Source: Allomuricauda sp. M10 (GTDB taxonomy: Bacteria > Bacteroidota > Bacteroidia > Flavobacteriales > Flavobacteriaceae). Taken from it: a stretch of 64,000 bases of DNA. The notes beneath the pieces were generated by a model. That model was given only the letters and a program-made list of their open reading frames with translations. It ran no database searches and was not told the origin of the DNA. A program made the position numbers and the translations under genes. Where the stretch lies: positions 620,001 to 684,000 of the forward strand of contig NZ_JAJGBN010000002.1 in assembly GCF_020782875.1 (NCBI RefSeq), read 5' to 3'. The first letter of the stretch is position 1, and every line of letters begins with the position of its first letter. This document shows positions 26,403 through 34,672 of the stretch, one piece after another.

Positions 26403-26994
26403 AGCTGACCTATCCAAAGAAAAACAATTAACCCCCCTACTGGATTACTATTACAAAAACCGTTTGAAACACTGTAGTTTTGAGCGCGTTGATGACCTTA
26501 AACTTCAAAAGGCCGGGGTAGATCTTATCCTTACCGACCAGCGGAACCACTCCAATTACTATGTTGATGAAAAGGCACAATTGGATTATGTGAACGAATG
26601 TTTGCCCACTTTTGCCTTTGAGCTGTTCTATCGGAAAAATGGAAAAATACAAGAGGGTTGGTTCCTTGATGAATCCAAAAAGACCCATTTTTATGCCTTG
26701 GTGACGAGTATTTTTTCTGATGAAGAAGATGTATTCACTTCGTGCAACATCACTTTTGTAAACCGGGAAAAATTGACTGCCCATTTATCACAAAAAGGGC
26801 TTACTAGAAATTTTTTAAGGGAGATTTCCTTGGTGCATAAAAATCTTCATGGGAAAATGGAACTGAAAGAACTCCATCCCAAAAAGGAGGGTTATCTCTT
26901 CTTTTCCACCCAAAACAAAGCCGAAAAACCCATCAACCTTATCCTAAAATTGGATTTTTTGGAGAAAATAAGGGTGGTAAAGCGGTTGGTTTGA
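26386..26994 (+). CDS. putative type II restriction endonuclease, PD-(D/E)XK-like
   Basis: A 202-residue protein, TTG start inside the methyltransferase 3' end (17-bp overlap). The catalytic core of a PD-(D/E)XK nuclease is suggested by D46 in KAGVDLILTD, then D61-E62-K63 in YYVDEKAQ, about 15 residues later on the next predicted strand, with Q65 following. A helix-rich N-terminus precedes it. No family name comes to mind, as is usual for restriction enzymes, which diverge quickly. Its overlap with a C5 methyltransferase and its similar orientation are the main support. An alternative is a nuclease-like protein of unknown role. Confidence 0.65.
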   Translation: MKSHFKADLSKEKQLTPLLDYYYKNRLKHCSFERVDDLKLQKAGVDLILTDQRNHSNYYVDEKAQLDYVNECLPTFAFELFYRKNGKIQEGWFLDESKKTHFYALVTSIFSDEEDVFTSCNITFVNREKLTAHLSQKGLTRNFLREISLVHKNLHGKMELKELHPKKEGYLFFSTQNKAEKPINLILKLDFLEKIRVVKRLV

Positions 26995-27435
26995 TTACTT
27001 TTTCAACATTCGGGTATGGGGAATACCGTCTTCCAGATATTCTTCACCAAAGGCTACAAAACCCAAATCGGAATAAAATTTTAAAAGATAGGATTGGGCC
27101 GAAATTTCAATAGCAGTATTGGGGAACCTTTCTTCAACAGCTGCAATGGAAGCCTGCATGATAATCTTGCCATAACCAAACTTTCGCTGGTCCTGAGCCA
27201 CCACTACCCTGCCAATACTGGCATTTTTAAAATAATCCCCAGGTTGAAAAATTCGGGTGTAGGCAACGACTTGTCCGTTTTTGGTGCCTACAACATGTAT
27301 GGCTTTTTGATCTTTGTTGTCCAAATCCAAGTACACACAATCTTGTTCCACCACAAAAATCTCACTGCGGAGCCTTAAAATTTGGTACAGCTCCGTGGTG
27401 TTGAGTTGTTCAAAAGTCTTAACACTGATTTCCAT
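26995..27435 (-). CDS. GNAT N-acetyltransferase (ElaA-like)
   Basis: A 146-residue GNAT protein from the ATG at 27435 (MEISVKTFEQLNTTELYQIL). The RSEIFVVEQDCVYLDLDNKD segment near the N-terminus is typical of the ElaA subfamily, and the acetyl-CoA loop is seen in ASIGRVVVAQDQRKFGYGK. The substrate is not known. Its start overlaps the stop of the upstream CDF gene (TGATG), so the two are translationally coupled. Both genes end a minus-strand run that converges on the restriction gene. Confidence 0.88.
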   Translation of the reverse strand: MEISVKTFEQLNTTELYQILRLRSEIFVVEQDCVYLDLDNKDQKAIHVVGTKNGQVVAYTRIFQPGDYFKNASIGRVVVAQDQRKFGYGKIIMQASIAAVEERFPNTAIEISAQSYLLKFYSDLGFVAFGEEYLEDGIPHTRMLKK

Positions 27436-28355
27436 CAATCCTGTACAATTACGCTTTTGGAATCACATTTGTCAAATTCCGGTTGAATGTTGACATGGTT
27501 GATACCGTGTTTGTGATAAAGATGTTCTTCGATTTCAAGCAAAATAGAATCGAACTGGGAAAGTTTGATGTCCTCAACAAAATCAATATGGGCCTCCATA
27601 TGTACCTCATCTTCATTTAGTTGCCAGATATGAACATGGTGCACATTTTTCACTTGATCTATGGTACAAATGGATTCCACCAAATCTTGAATGATGATGG
27701 TCTTGGGCGTAAAAAGCATTAAAACCTGGGTAGATTCTTTCAACAAATCGTACCCCATATAGATCAGATAAACACCAATAGCCATGGTCAAAACGGCATC
27801 TACCCAATAGATTTGATAAAACTTCATCAAAATACCACCGACCAAAACGGCCACGGAAGCCATCATATCTGTTAATAAGTGCAGATAGGCAGACTTCATG
27901 TTCATATTGTTCTCGGAATCCTTTTTCAACAACAGCACACTGAAACCATTACCCGCAATGGCAATCAAGGCAAGCCAAATCACCAAGTTGGATTCGATTG
28001 GTTGCGGTTGAAAAAGTCGCTCCACCGCTTCTTTCATCAAGATAATGGCCACTACCACCAAAGTAGCGGCATTCACGAAAGCAGCCATGATCTCGGCCCG
28101 TTTGTAACCAAATGTCTTTTCTTTACAGGCTTTCTTTTTTCCTAGTTTGGTAGCCGCATAACTGATTACCAAAGAGAGTACGTCACTAAAATTGTGCAAG
28201 GCATCCGACAACAAGGCCAAACTACCTGAAATAAGTCCACCAATAATTTGCGACAACGTAATGGCCACATTCAAAAAAATGGAAATAAGCAGGTTCCTTC
28301 CCTTTAAATCGGGATGGGCATGTGAATGGCTATGATTGTGATGGTGGTGTGCCAT
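27435..28355 (-). CDS. CDF family cation efflux transporter (CzcD/ZitB-like)
   Basis: A 306-residue inner-membrane antiporter for Zn2+ or related divalent ions. It begins with a His-rich tail (MAHHHHNHSHSHAHPD), then six membrane segments (about 23-215). The transport site is expected at the H-N-F-S-D motif in DALHNFSDVLSL and at HLLTDMMASV on the fifth helix. The cytosolic ferredoxin-like domain follows (about 220-295, VHHVHIWQLNEDEVHMEAHID). The His-rich start probably buffers metal. It lies five bases after rpiB on the same strand. Confidence 0.94.
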   Translation of the reverse strand: MAHHHHNHSHSHAHPDLKGRNLLISIFLNVAITLSQIIGGLISGSLALLSDALHNFSDVLSLVISYAATKLGKKKACKEKTFGYKRAEIMAAFVNAATLVVVAIILMKEAVERLFQPQPIESNLVIWLALIAIAGNGFSVLLLKKDSENNMNMKSAYLHLLTDMMASVAVLVGGILMKFYQIYWVDAVLTMAIGVYLIYMGYDLLKESTQVLMLFTPKTIIIQDLVESICTIDQVKNVHHVHIWQLNEDEVHMEAHIDFVEDIKLSQFDSILLEIEEHLYHKHGINHVNIQPEFDKCDSKSVIVQD

Positions 28356-28360
28356 GTTTT

Positions 28361-28792
28361 TTAGCTGCAGGGAATTTTCTCTATCCTACGTTCGTGCCTT
28401 CCACCAGCGAATTCAGTATTCAAAAAGGTTTCCACCATATCCAGGGCTTGGGGCATGGAAATAAAACGGGCGGGAAGACTTAAAATATTGGCATCGTTAT
28501 GTTCACGGGCGAGTTGGGTAATTTCCTTGGTCCAACAAAGGGCTCCCCTAACTTTTTGGTGTTTGTTGATGGTCATGGTAGCACCATTTCCACTTCCACA
28601 AATCACAATGCCAAAATCTACTTTACCTTCTTCCACATCGGTGGCAACGGGATGGGTAAAATCAGGATAATCCACACTATCGGTACCATCGGTACCGTAG
28701 TTGAACACTTCAATTCCCTTAGACTTTAAAAGTCCAACAATAGCTAGTTTATAGTCGGTTCCGGCGTGGTCGTTTCCTATAGAAATTTTCAT
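28361..28792 (-). CDS. rpiB: ribose 5-phosphate isomerase B
   Basis: A 143-residue RpiB/LacAB-family enzyme that interconverts ribose 5-phosphate and ribulose 5-phosphate in the pentose phosphate pathway. It shows the N-terminal IGNDHAGTDYK, the phosphate/active-site loop VICGSGNGATMTINKH with Cys in CGSGNG, and RGALCW then EHNDANILSLPARFIS. Length and motifs are standard. It starts the minus-strand rpiB-CDF-acetyltransferase unit; its promoter must lie in the AT-rich gap to its right. Confidence 0.95.
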   Translation of the reverse strand: MKISIGNDHAGTDYKLAIVGLLKSKGIEVFNYGTDGTDSVDYPDFTHPVATDVEEGKVDFGIVICGSGNGATMTINKHQKVRGALCWTKEITQLAREHNDANILSLPARFISMPQALDMVETFLNTEFAGGRHERRIEKIPCS

Positions 28793-29387
28793 GGTTTAGG
28801 TATTTTGAGGATACCTAACAAAGGTACAACATCTTTCTTATGTGGTGGTGTTCATAAAAATCACCAAAAGTTTATATTCCATTAAAAAACAACCTATTAA
28901 CAAAAGGTACGTTTTGTTCATTTTTTTAAGAAAAATAGAAGTAACTAAATTTTGTTATTTCAGAAAATGGATCAATTACAATTAATTTCCAATGTTGGTG
29001 CGAAATTCGATCAAAAATTAATCAACCACTTGAAAACAATTTATCCCAATAATTAACATTAAGTATACATTTACTTTTCAATAAATTGATGTTGAAAACG
29101 GTTATCAAAAATCGTGGATAACATTTCTAAAAGCTTGATTCTTAATTTTTTTTTAGGCTTATAAATTGTGAACAAGCTATTTTGGATGTTCAAAGCAAGA
29201 TTTGCTTCAAAATTTTATTCCACATTTCAACAATACATCATCATCATCATTTTTTAAAATTTCAAAAAAGAAGAAAAAAGATAGTATTGGTTGTTGTTGA
29301 TAAAAGAACGTATTGTTTGTGATTCTGGTATCAATCGTTGTGGGCCAAGAATTATAATTCGTATTTTTCAAAAAAATAAGGACGTAA
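28793..29387. other. 595-bp AT-rich gap with DnaA-box-like sites
   Basis: This is the longest gene-free stretch of the window and is strongly A/T-rich. It must contain promoters for rpiB (minus) and rnr (plus; TATTTTTC at 29362-29369 is a near -7 match). Sites resembling DnaA boxes are TTATCCCAA (29041-29049), TTATCAAAA (29102-29110), CGTGGATAA (29113-29121, reverse strand TTATCCACG, one mismatch to the standard box) and TGTGAACAA (29167-29175, reverse strand). A long T run follows at 29142-29154. It could be an origin-like region; no gene is supported inside it. Confidence 0.4.
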
Positions 29388-31571
29388 ATGTCAAAGAAAA
29401 AGAAGAGGGCCAAGGGTCAGCGGAAGAATGAGATAACGAAAGGCATTTTTACGGTTCTGGAAAAGGAACCTTCCAAAAGCTTCAATTACAAGCAAATAGC
29501 ATCTAAATTAGATATTACAGATACCCAGGATAGAAACGAATTGATCAAACGCTTGGGCCAGCTGAAGGCCTCGGACCGCATTGCGGAAGTGGAACGCGGC
29601 AAGTATCAAAAGAAACCCACCTTGCATACGTATTTTACCGGTAAGGTAGATTTGACCTCCAGCGGAAATGCCTACGTAATCGTTGATGAACTGGATCAAG
29701 ATATCTTCATTCCCAACAATAGATTGAACAAGGCTTTCCATGGCGATACGGTGGAGGTGTTCCTGAAACCTAGCCGGAAGGGGAAAAAACCAGAAGGTGA
29801 AATATCCAAAGTATTGGAACGTAAAAAGAGTTCCTATGTGGGTATTGTGGATAAACAGAAGCGCTTTGCTTTTGTAAGACCTACCGATTCCAGAATGTAT
29901 ACGGACATTTTTATTCCCTTGGATAAGCTAAAGAAAGCCGAAGATGGTGATAAAGTGTTGGTAAACTTGGGAGAATGGCCGGATGATGCCGAATCTCCAT
30001 ATGGAGAAATCGTGGAAGTACTGGGCAAACCAGGCGAACACAATACGGAAATCCACGCTATTTTAGCTGAGTACGGGCTTCCTTATGAGTTCCCTTACGA
30101 AGTGGAACAGTTTGCTAAAACGTTGGATACCTCCATCAAGGAATCTGAAATTGCCAAACGAAGGGACATGCGCGAGGTGCTCACCTTTACCATAGATCCC
30201 AAAGATGCGAAGGATTTTGACGATGCCCTTTCCTTTCAGAAAATGGAAAATGGCCATTATGAGATTGGGATCCATATTGCCGATGTTTCCCATTATGTGG
30301 AACTGGGTACGGTGTTGGAAGATGAGGCCTATGAAAGGGCCACTTCGGTTTATTTGGTTGATAGAGTGGTTCCCATGTTACCTGAAGTTTTGTCCAATTT
30401 GGCTTGTTCACTTAGGCCGAATGAGGAAAAATATACGTTTTCCGCTGTTTTTGAAATAGATGAAAAAGCAAAGGTGGTGGACCAATGGTTTGGCAGAACG
30501 GTCATTAATTCCAATGAACGGTTTGCCTATGAAGAAGCCCAACATATTATAGAAACAGGTGGTGCACAGATACCGGAAGAAATTTCCATTCGGGGTAATA
30601 CCTATTCGGTATCTGATGAAATTGTGGATGCTGTTCTCACCTTTGACCGATTGGCCAAGATGATGCGCAAGGCACGTATGGATGCTGGGGCCATTTCTTT
30701 TGATAAGATCGAAGTGAAATTCAACCTGTCCGAAAACAACGAACCGGAAAGTGTCTATTTCAAAGAAGCGAAGGATGCCAATAAATTGATTGAGGAATTC
30801 ATGCTTTTGGCTAATAGAAAAGTGGCCGAGTTTATCGGTAAGCAGAAAAAAACGTTTGTCTACCGGGTACACGACAAGCCGGATGAGGAAAAACTGATGG
30901 CTTTAAATGGCGTTATTTCCAGATTTGGACATAGTATCAACCTCAAGGATAGAAAGAGCATCAACAAGTCCCTAAACCAGTTATTGGAAGATGTTAAGGG
31001 CAAAAAAGAACAGAATTTGGTAGATACCTTGGCCATACGAAGTATGAGCAAGGCCATCTATACCACCGAAAATATTGGCCATTACGGTCTGGGCTTTGAC
31101 TATTACACGCATTTTACCTCGCCAATCAGAAGATATCCGGATGTGATGGTACACCGATTGCTGCAGCATTATTTGGACGGTGGCCAGCAACCCAAGGCCG
31201 TTATTTATGAAGAAAAATGCAAGCATTCCTCGGATATGGAACTATTGGCCGCCAATGCGGAACGGGATTCTGTAAAATACATGCAGATCAAGTTTATGCA
31301 GGATCATAAGGACCAAGAGTTTTTAGGTGTGATTTCTGGGGTGACCGAATGGGGCATTTATGTGGAAATCATTGAGAACAAATGCGAGGGAATGGTCAGG
31401 ATCCGCGATATTCGTGATGATTATTACATTTTTGATGACCGCCAATACGCCATAATCGGCGAACGTACCAAACGTATGTACCAGCTGGGTGATGAGGTGT
31501 ATGTTATGGTGAAGGATACCGATTTATTGAAAAGGCATCTCGACTTTTCGTTAATCGGAAAAAGGGAATAA
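29388..31571 (+). CDS. rnr: ribonuclease R
   Basis: A 727-residue 3'-5' exoribonuclease. An N-terminal winged-helix and two cold-shock-like domains (about 70-225, GKVDLTSSGNAYVIVDE and GIVDKQKRFAFVRP) precede the RNB catalytic domain. The metal-binding motif there is TIDPKDAKDFDDALSF, and PIRRYPDVMVHRLLQHYL lies late in the RNB. A C-terminal S1 domain (GVISGVTEWGIYVEI) follows. It degrades structured RNA and takes part in rRNA quality control. The basic start (MSKKKKRAKGQRKN) is an RNA-binding tail. A 595-bp AT-rich gap precedes it. Confidence 0.96.
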   Translation: MSKKKKRAKGQRKNEITKGIFTVLEKEPSKSFNYKQIASKLDITDTQDRNELIKRLGQLKASDRIAEVERGKYQKKPTLHTYFTGKVDLTSSGNAYVIVDELDQDIFIPNNRLNKAFHGDTVEVFLKPSRKGKKPEGEISKVLERKKSSYVGIVDKQKRFAFVRPTDSRMYTDIFIPLDKLKKAEDGDKVLVNLGEWPDDAESPYGEIVEVLGKPGEHNTEIHAILAEYGLPYEFPYEVEQFAKTLDTSIKESEIAKRRDMREVLTFTIDPKDAKDFDDALSFQKMENGHYEIGIHIADVSHYVELGTVLEDEAYERATSVYLVDRVVPMLPEVLSNLACSLRPNEEKYTFSAVFEIDEKAKVVDQWFGRTVINSNERFAYEEAQHIIETGGAQIPEEISIRGNTYSVSDEIVDAVLTFDRLAKMMRKARMDAGAISFDKIEVKFNLSENNEPESVYFKEAKDANKLIEEFMLLANRKVAEFIGKQKKTFVYRVHDKPDEEKLMALNGVISRFGHSINLKDRKSINKSLNQLLEDVKGKKEQNLVDTLAIRSMSKAIYTTENIGHYGLGFDYYTHFTSPIRRYPDVMVHRLLQHYLDGGQQPKAVIYEEKCKHSSDMELLAANAERDSVKYMQIKFMQDHKDQEFLGVISGVTEWGIYVEIIENKCEGMVRIRDIRDDYYIFDDRQYAIIGERTKRMYQLGDEVYVMVKDTDLLKRHLDFSLIGKRE

Positions 31572-31623
31572 TACTATTTTGGAATAAAATTTGTTATCCT
31601 TTTGAGAACCAAATTTTTATAAC

Positions 31624-32304
31624 ATGAAACAAATTACGCTTGTTATTATGTTTCTTACCCTTTCCGGTGTAATGGCACAGGAAAAAACCGTTACAAAGAG
31701 CCTACAAAAGTTTACAGATGTTAAAGGCTTTGATGGACTTGCCATTAATCTCATCAAGGGAAAAGAAAACAAAGCCGTGATTACCGGTGCCAATACGGAT
31801 AAGGTGGCCATTGTTAACAATGATGGGGTACTCAAAATCCGGATGGAAATAGATAAAATCTTTAGTGGTTACCGCACCTATGTGGATCTTTACCATACCG
31901 AAGATTTGGTAGTAATCGATGTGAACGAGGATGCACGGATCAGTTCAGATGCCACTTATGTGCAGGATGTTTTGGAACTAAAAGCACAAGAAGGAGGCGA
32001 ACTGGAAATCAATTGCCAGGTGGACCAATTGTTGATTAAAGCGGTTTCTGGTGGAAAGGTTTTGACTTCAGGTTTTTCCAATAACCAAGATGTGATCATC
32101 AATACAGGAGGTGCCTATACCGGACGTACCTTTAAAACCAAATTCACAACTATTAGTGTAAATGCAGGAGGTAATGCCGAAATTTATGCCACTGATTATG
32201 TAAAGGCAACCGTAAAGGCTGGCGGAGAGGTTCTAGTGTATGGTGATCCTAAAAAGATGGATGAACATACCTTGTTCGGAGGAAAAGTAAAAAGAGTAAA
32301 GTAA
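31624..32304 (+). CDS. head-GIN domain protein (DUF2807)
   Basis: A 226-residue exported protein: signal peptide (MKQITLVIMFLTLSGVMAQ), then one head-GIN (DUF2807) beta-helix-like domain (about 25-215), with repeats such as VVIDVNEDARISSD, LELKAQEGGELEINCQV and TISVNAGGNAEIYATDYV. The family is common in Bacteroidota and believed to be an extracytoplasmic adhesion or scaffold domain; function is unproven. It lies 52 bp after rnr and 3 bp before the LysE gene on the same strand, probably as one transcription unit with the latter. Confidence 0.88.
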   Translation: MKQITLVIMFLTLSGVMAQEKTVTKSLQKFTDVKGFDGLAINLIKGKENKAVITGANTDKVAIVNNDGVLKIRMEIDKIFSGYRTYVDLYHTEDLVVIDVNEDARISSDATYVQDVLELKAQEGGELEINCQVDQLLIKAVSGGKVLTSGFSNNQDVIINTGGAYTGRTFKTKFTTISVNAGGNAEIYATDYVKATVKAGGEVLVYGDPKKMDEHTLFGGKVKRVK

Positions 32305-32307
32305 AGA

Positions 32308-32970
32308 ATGATTGAAGATATCCAGGCAGCGATCCCTTTAGGATTTTTATTGAGCTTTATGATAGGCCCTGTGTTCTTTGTTTTATTGGAAACCAGTGCC
32401 ACAAAGGGTTTTAGGGCAGGAGTTAGCTTGGATTTTGGAGTGATCATTGCTGATATTGTTTTTTTGATCATTGCCTATTTCAGTAGTTTTCAACTATTGG
32501 AAAATTTAAGCAATGAACCAGGGCTTTTTGTCTTTGGGGGAATGATCTTGTTGGTCTATGGCATTTTTCTCTTCATAAAAAAAGCAAAGAAGCGAGCCAA
32601 TGTAAAGGCAACCAAAGGCACCTATCTTAGTCTTTTTGCCAAGGGATTTCTTTTGAATTTTATCAATATAGGTGTATTGGCCTTTTGGTTAGGGCTTATT
32701 ATTGTGGTGGGTCCTAGTTTGGACAACGAACCTGATCGTATGGTTGTTTTCTTTGGAACAGTAATTTTGGTTTACTTCGGAACCGATCTTTTAAAGATCA
32801 TTTTAGCCAAACAATTGAAACGGTATCTCACCCAAGAACGGATAGTGCTTATTAAAAAAGGGCTTGGAATTATATTGATTATATGTGGTATTGTTCTGAT
32901 TACCAAAGGATTCATTCCAAGGGATAAATTTGATATAAAGAACGAGATAGAAAAAATAGAGAAGTTATAA
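32308..32970 (+). CDS. LysE family translocator
   Basis: A 220-residue inner-membrane protein with six hydrophobic segments (about 9-30, 38-62, 66-90, 112-138, 145-165, 182-205) and the N-terminal GFLLSFMIGPVFFVLLETS of LysE/RhtB amino-acid exporters. The cytosolic loop KKAKKRANVKATKGTYLS is basic, consistent with inside location. The exported substrate is unknown. A terminator shared with the convergent tRNA-Cys genes follows. Confidence 0.88.
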   Translation: MIEDIQAAIPLGFLLSFMIGPVFFVLLETSATKGFRAGVSLDFGVIIADIVFLIIAYFSSFQLLENLSNEPGLFVFGGMILLVYGIFLFIKKAKKRANVKATKGTYLSLFAKGFLLNFINIGVLAFWLGLIIVVGPSLDNEPDRMVVFFGTVILVYFGTDLLKIILAKQLKRYLTQERIVLIKKGLGIILIICGIVLITKGFIPRDKFDIKNEIEKIEKL

Positions 32971-32971
32971 C

Positions 32972-33000
32972 AAAAAACCCAGCACTAAGTACTGGGTTTT
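32972..33000. terminator. bidirectional terminator between LysE and tRNA-Cys
   Basis: AAAACCCAG and CTGGGTTTT form a 9-bp stem with a 9-nt loop. On the minus strand it is followed by T runs and sits one base from the tRNA-Cys 3' end. It can serve both strands. Confidence 0.8.
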
Positions 33001-33001
33001 G

Positions 33002-33072
33002 AGGCATCGAGCGGATTCGAACCGCTGTACAAGCTTTTGCAGAGCTCTGCCTAGCCACTCGGCCACGATGCC
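33002..33072 (-). tRNA. tRNA-Cys (GCA)
   Basis: A 71-nt cloverleaf: acceptor GGCATCG/CGATGCC, anticodon stem GAGCT/AGCTT with loop CTGCAAA (anticodon GCA at 33038-33040, U33 kept), T-arm with TTCGAATC and discriminator U, the identity base for cysteine. A terminator follows directly. Confidence 0.95.
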
Positions 33073-33168
33073 ATTTCGGTTGGCAAAGCTATAAATATTT
33101 TATGAATTTTTAGATGGTAAAATATCTAAATAAGTAGTGCGATAACTTTAGCAAAAAGATTATCTTTG

Positions 33169-33240
33169 AGGCATCGGGTGGACTCGAACCACCATTGAAA
33201 TCCTTGCGGGACTTTGTCTATCCAATTCGACCACAATGCC
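33169..33240 (-). tRNA. second tRNA-Cys-like gene (GCA) with C at position 33
   Basis: A 72-nt cloverleaf: acceptor GGCATTG/CGATGCC (one G-U), anticodon stem AAGTC/GATTT, T-arm GGTGG-TTCGAGT-CCACC and discriminator U as in tRNA-Cys. The loop is CCGCAAG, so the anticodon is GCA (33205-33207) but the almost universal U33 is C, and position 38 is G. It lies 96 bp upstream of the normal tRNA-Cys, with only a weak AAAG/CTTT hairpin between them. It may be a functional variant or a decaying copy. Confidence 0.75.
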
Positions 33241-33301
33241 GTTTTCGTTGTAGACAAAATTAAAAAAAGTTTAACATTGCAGCCTTTTTGTAGGTTGCGG
33301 T

Positions 33302-33658
33302 TCATCGAGTAAATCGGAGTTTCACCGAAACACTCTCCACATCTCCGCCTATGGGCGGATTTATTTTTGCTACCTCTACCTCCACTTCCGAAACTTCATT
33401 AAGTTCTTCCAGAACACGGTCACAGATGCGTTTGGCAACATGTTCCAAGAGATTGGAACGTACCATCATCTCTTCTTTTACAATGTTGTTCAGGTGAACA
33501 TAGTCCACAGTTTCATGGAGCTTATCGGATAATGCGGGTCTTTCCAGATTGGCGGCTATTTCAAGATCTACCCTATAGTCACTACCTATAAGCATTTCTT
33601 CTTTTAAACATCCATGATTGGAATGTATCCTGATGTTTTTTAGCTTAATTTTTCCCAC
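33302..33658 (-). CDS. folB: dihydroneopterin aldolase
   Basis: A 118-residue T-fold enzyme of folate synthesis that converts dihydroneopterin to 6-hydroxymethyldihydropterin and glycolaldehyde. Visible are the N-terminal strand GKIKLKNIRIHSNHGCLKEE, the DYRVDLEIA strand, ETVDYVHLNNIVKEEM and ATP-free substrate-binding LLEHVAKRICDRVLEE. K near the C-terminus (VAKINPPIGGDV) corresponds to the catalytic Lys. GTG is the best start. It is on the same strand as the spr operon but 44 bp beyond sprF. Confidence 0.93.
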   Translation of the reverse strand: MGKIKLKNIRIHSNHGCLKEEMLIGSDYRVDLEIAANLERPALSDKLHETVDYVHLNNIVKEEMMVRSNLLEHVAKRICDRVLEELNEVSEVEVEVAKINPPIGGDVESVSVKLRFTR

Positions 33659-33702
33659 GATAATGCCTTTAAAGGGGCAAAAGTAGGTTAAATGGGGCTA
33701 AA

Positions 33703-34653
33703 TCAATACATACACCTACAGTTGCTGATTCCTTGAAAGAGGTCCATACCAACTGTAACTACGTGAGTACCGGTACTATATCCAAGGATTTCATTGGTAA
33801 TGACCTGATAGGAATACCCAAAATAGAAATTGTTCTTTTTAAACCCGGCAATAGGTGCAATATATAAGGGTTCTCCCCATTGATCGTTCAAAAAACGATA
33901 GGTTAGGCCCACATAGTAGTAGTCCTCAAAATCATGAAAACGAAACTTGGCATTAAGGTCGGTAACGGAACGGCCATCACTTTCAAACCATTGGAAGAAA
34001 ATGGAGGGTTCTATCTCCAACTTGCTATTCTTGTTCTTCATGATGCTGTACCCCGTATATGCATAATAGTTTCTAAGGGTATTGGGCTCAAAAGTAGGAT
34101 TGAAGCGCTCCAAATTTTTGGGTAGGATGTTGGAGGCGTTCAAACTGAAATAAAACTTATCATAACGGTACAAAACCCCCAAATCAAAATTATGATTGGT
34201 AGTGGCCTTATCATCCGTGGGAAGCTGACCGTTGTTTTCGGTAAAATTCTCCACATCTATCCTAAACTGGTTAAAGTTATAGGAGATACCAAATGATAGA
34301 AAAATATCATCATACCTATCCAAGGTAAGGTGGTGGGCAAAAGAAACCCTGGCACCTCTTTGCTTGGTTTCCCCGTTACTATCATTGTACAACAACATTC
34401 CTATACCAGAACGGTTCCCGATCCTGGCGTCCGCGGCCAAGGTTTGGGTATCCGGTGCGTCCTTGATGCCTACCCACTGGGTAAGCCCGTTCAAACGCAC
34501 CTTTATATGGTCCCCGATACCTGCATAGGTCGGGGACATGATAAAGGGGTTGTCTGCAATATATTGTGAAAGCTGAGGTATGGTCAACTCTTGTCCATTG
34601 GCACTAAGTGCCAAAATAAATAGGAGGACGGTTGAATATACTTTTTTGAACAT
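33703..34653 (-). CDS. sprF: SprF, PorP/SprF family outer-membrane protein
   Basis: A 316-residue predicted outer-membrane beta-barrel with signal peptide (MFKKVYSTVLLFILALSANG) and the PorP/SprF start QLSQYIADNPFIMSPTYAG. Barrel strands fill the rest (GVLYRYDKFYFSLNASNILP, YYYVGLTYRF). In Flavobacterium johnsoniae SprF is required to get SprB onto the surface through type IX secretion (established). It is the last gene of the sprC-D-B-F block, 19 bp after sprB, as in that organism. Identification rests on family and gene order. Confidence 0.92.
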   Translation of the reverse strand: MFKKVYSTVLLFILALSANGQELTIPQLSQYIADNPFIMSPTYAGIGDHIKVRLNGLTQWVGIKDAPDTQTLAADARIGNRSGIGMLLYNDSNGETKQRGARVSFAHHLTLDRYDDIFLSFGISYNFNQFRIDVENFTENNGQLPTDDKATTNHNFDLGVLYRYDKFYFSLNASNILPKNLERFNPTFEPNTLRNYYAYTGYSIMKNKNSKLEIEPSIFFQWFESDGRSVTDLNAKFRFHDFEDYYYVGLTYRFLNDQWGEPLYIAPIAGFKKNNFYFGYSYQVITNEILGYSTGTHVVTVGMDLFQGISNCRCMY

Positions 34654-34672
34654 GGGGTCAGCAGGTTAAGCG

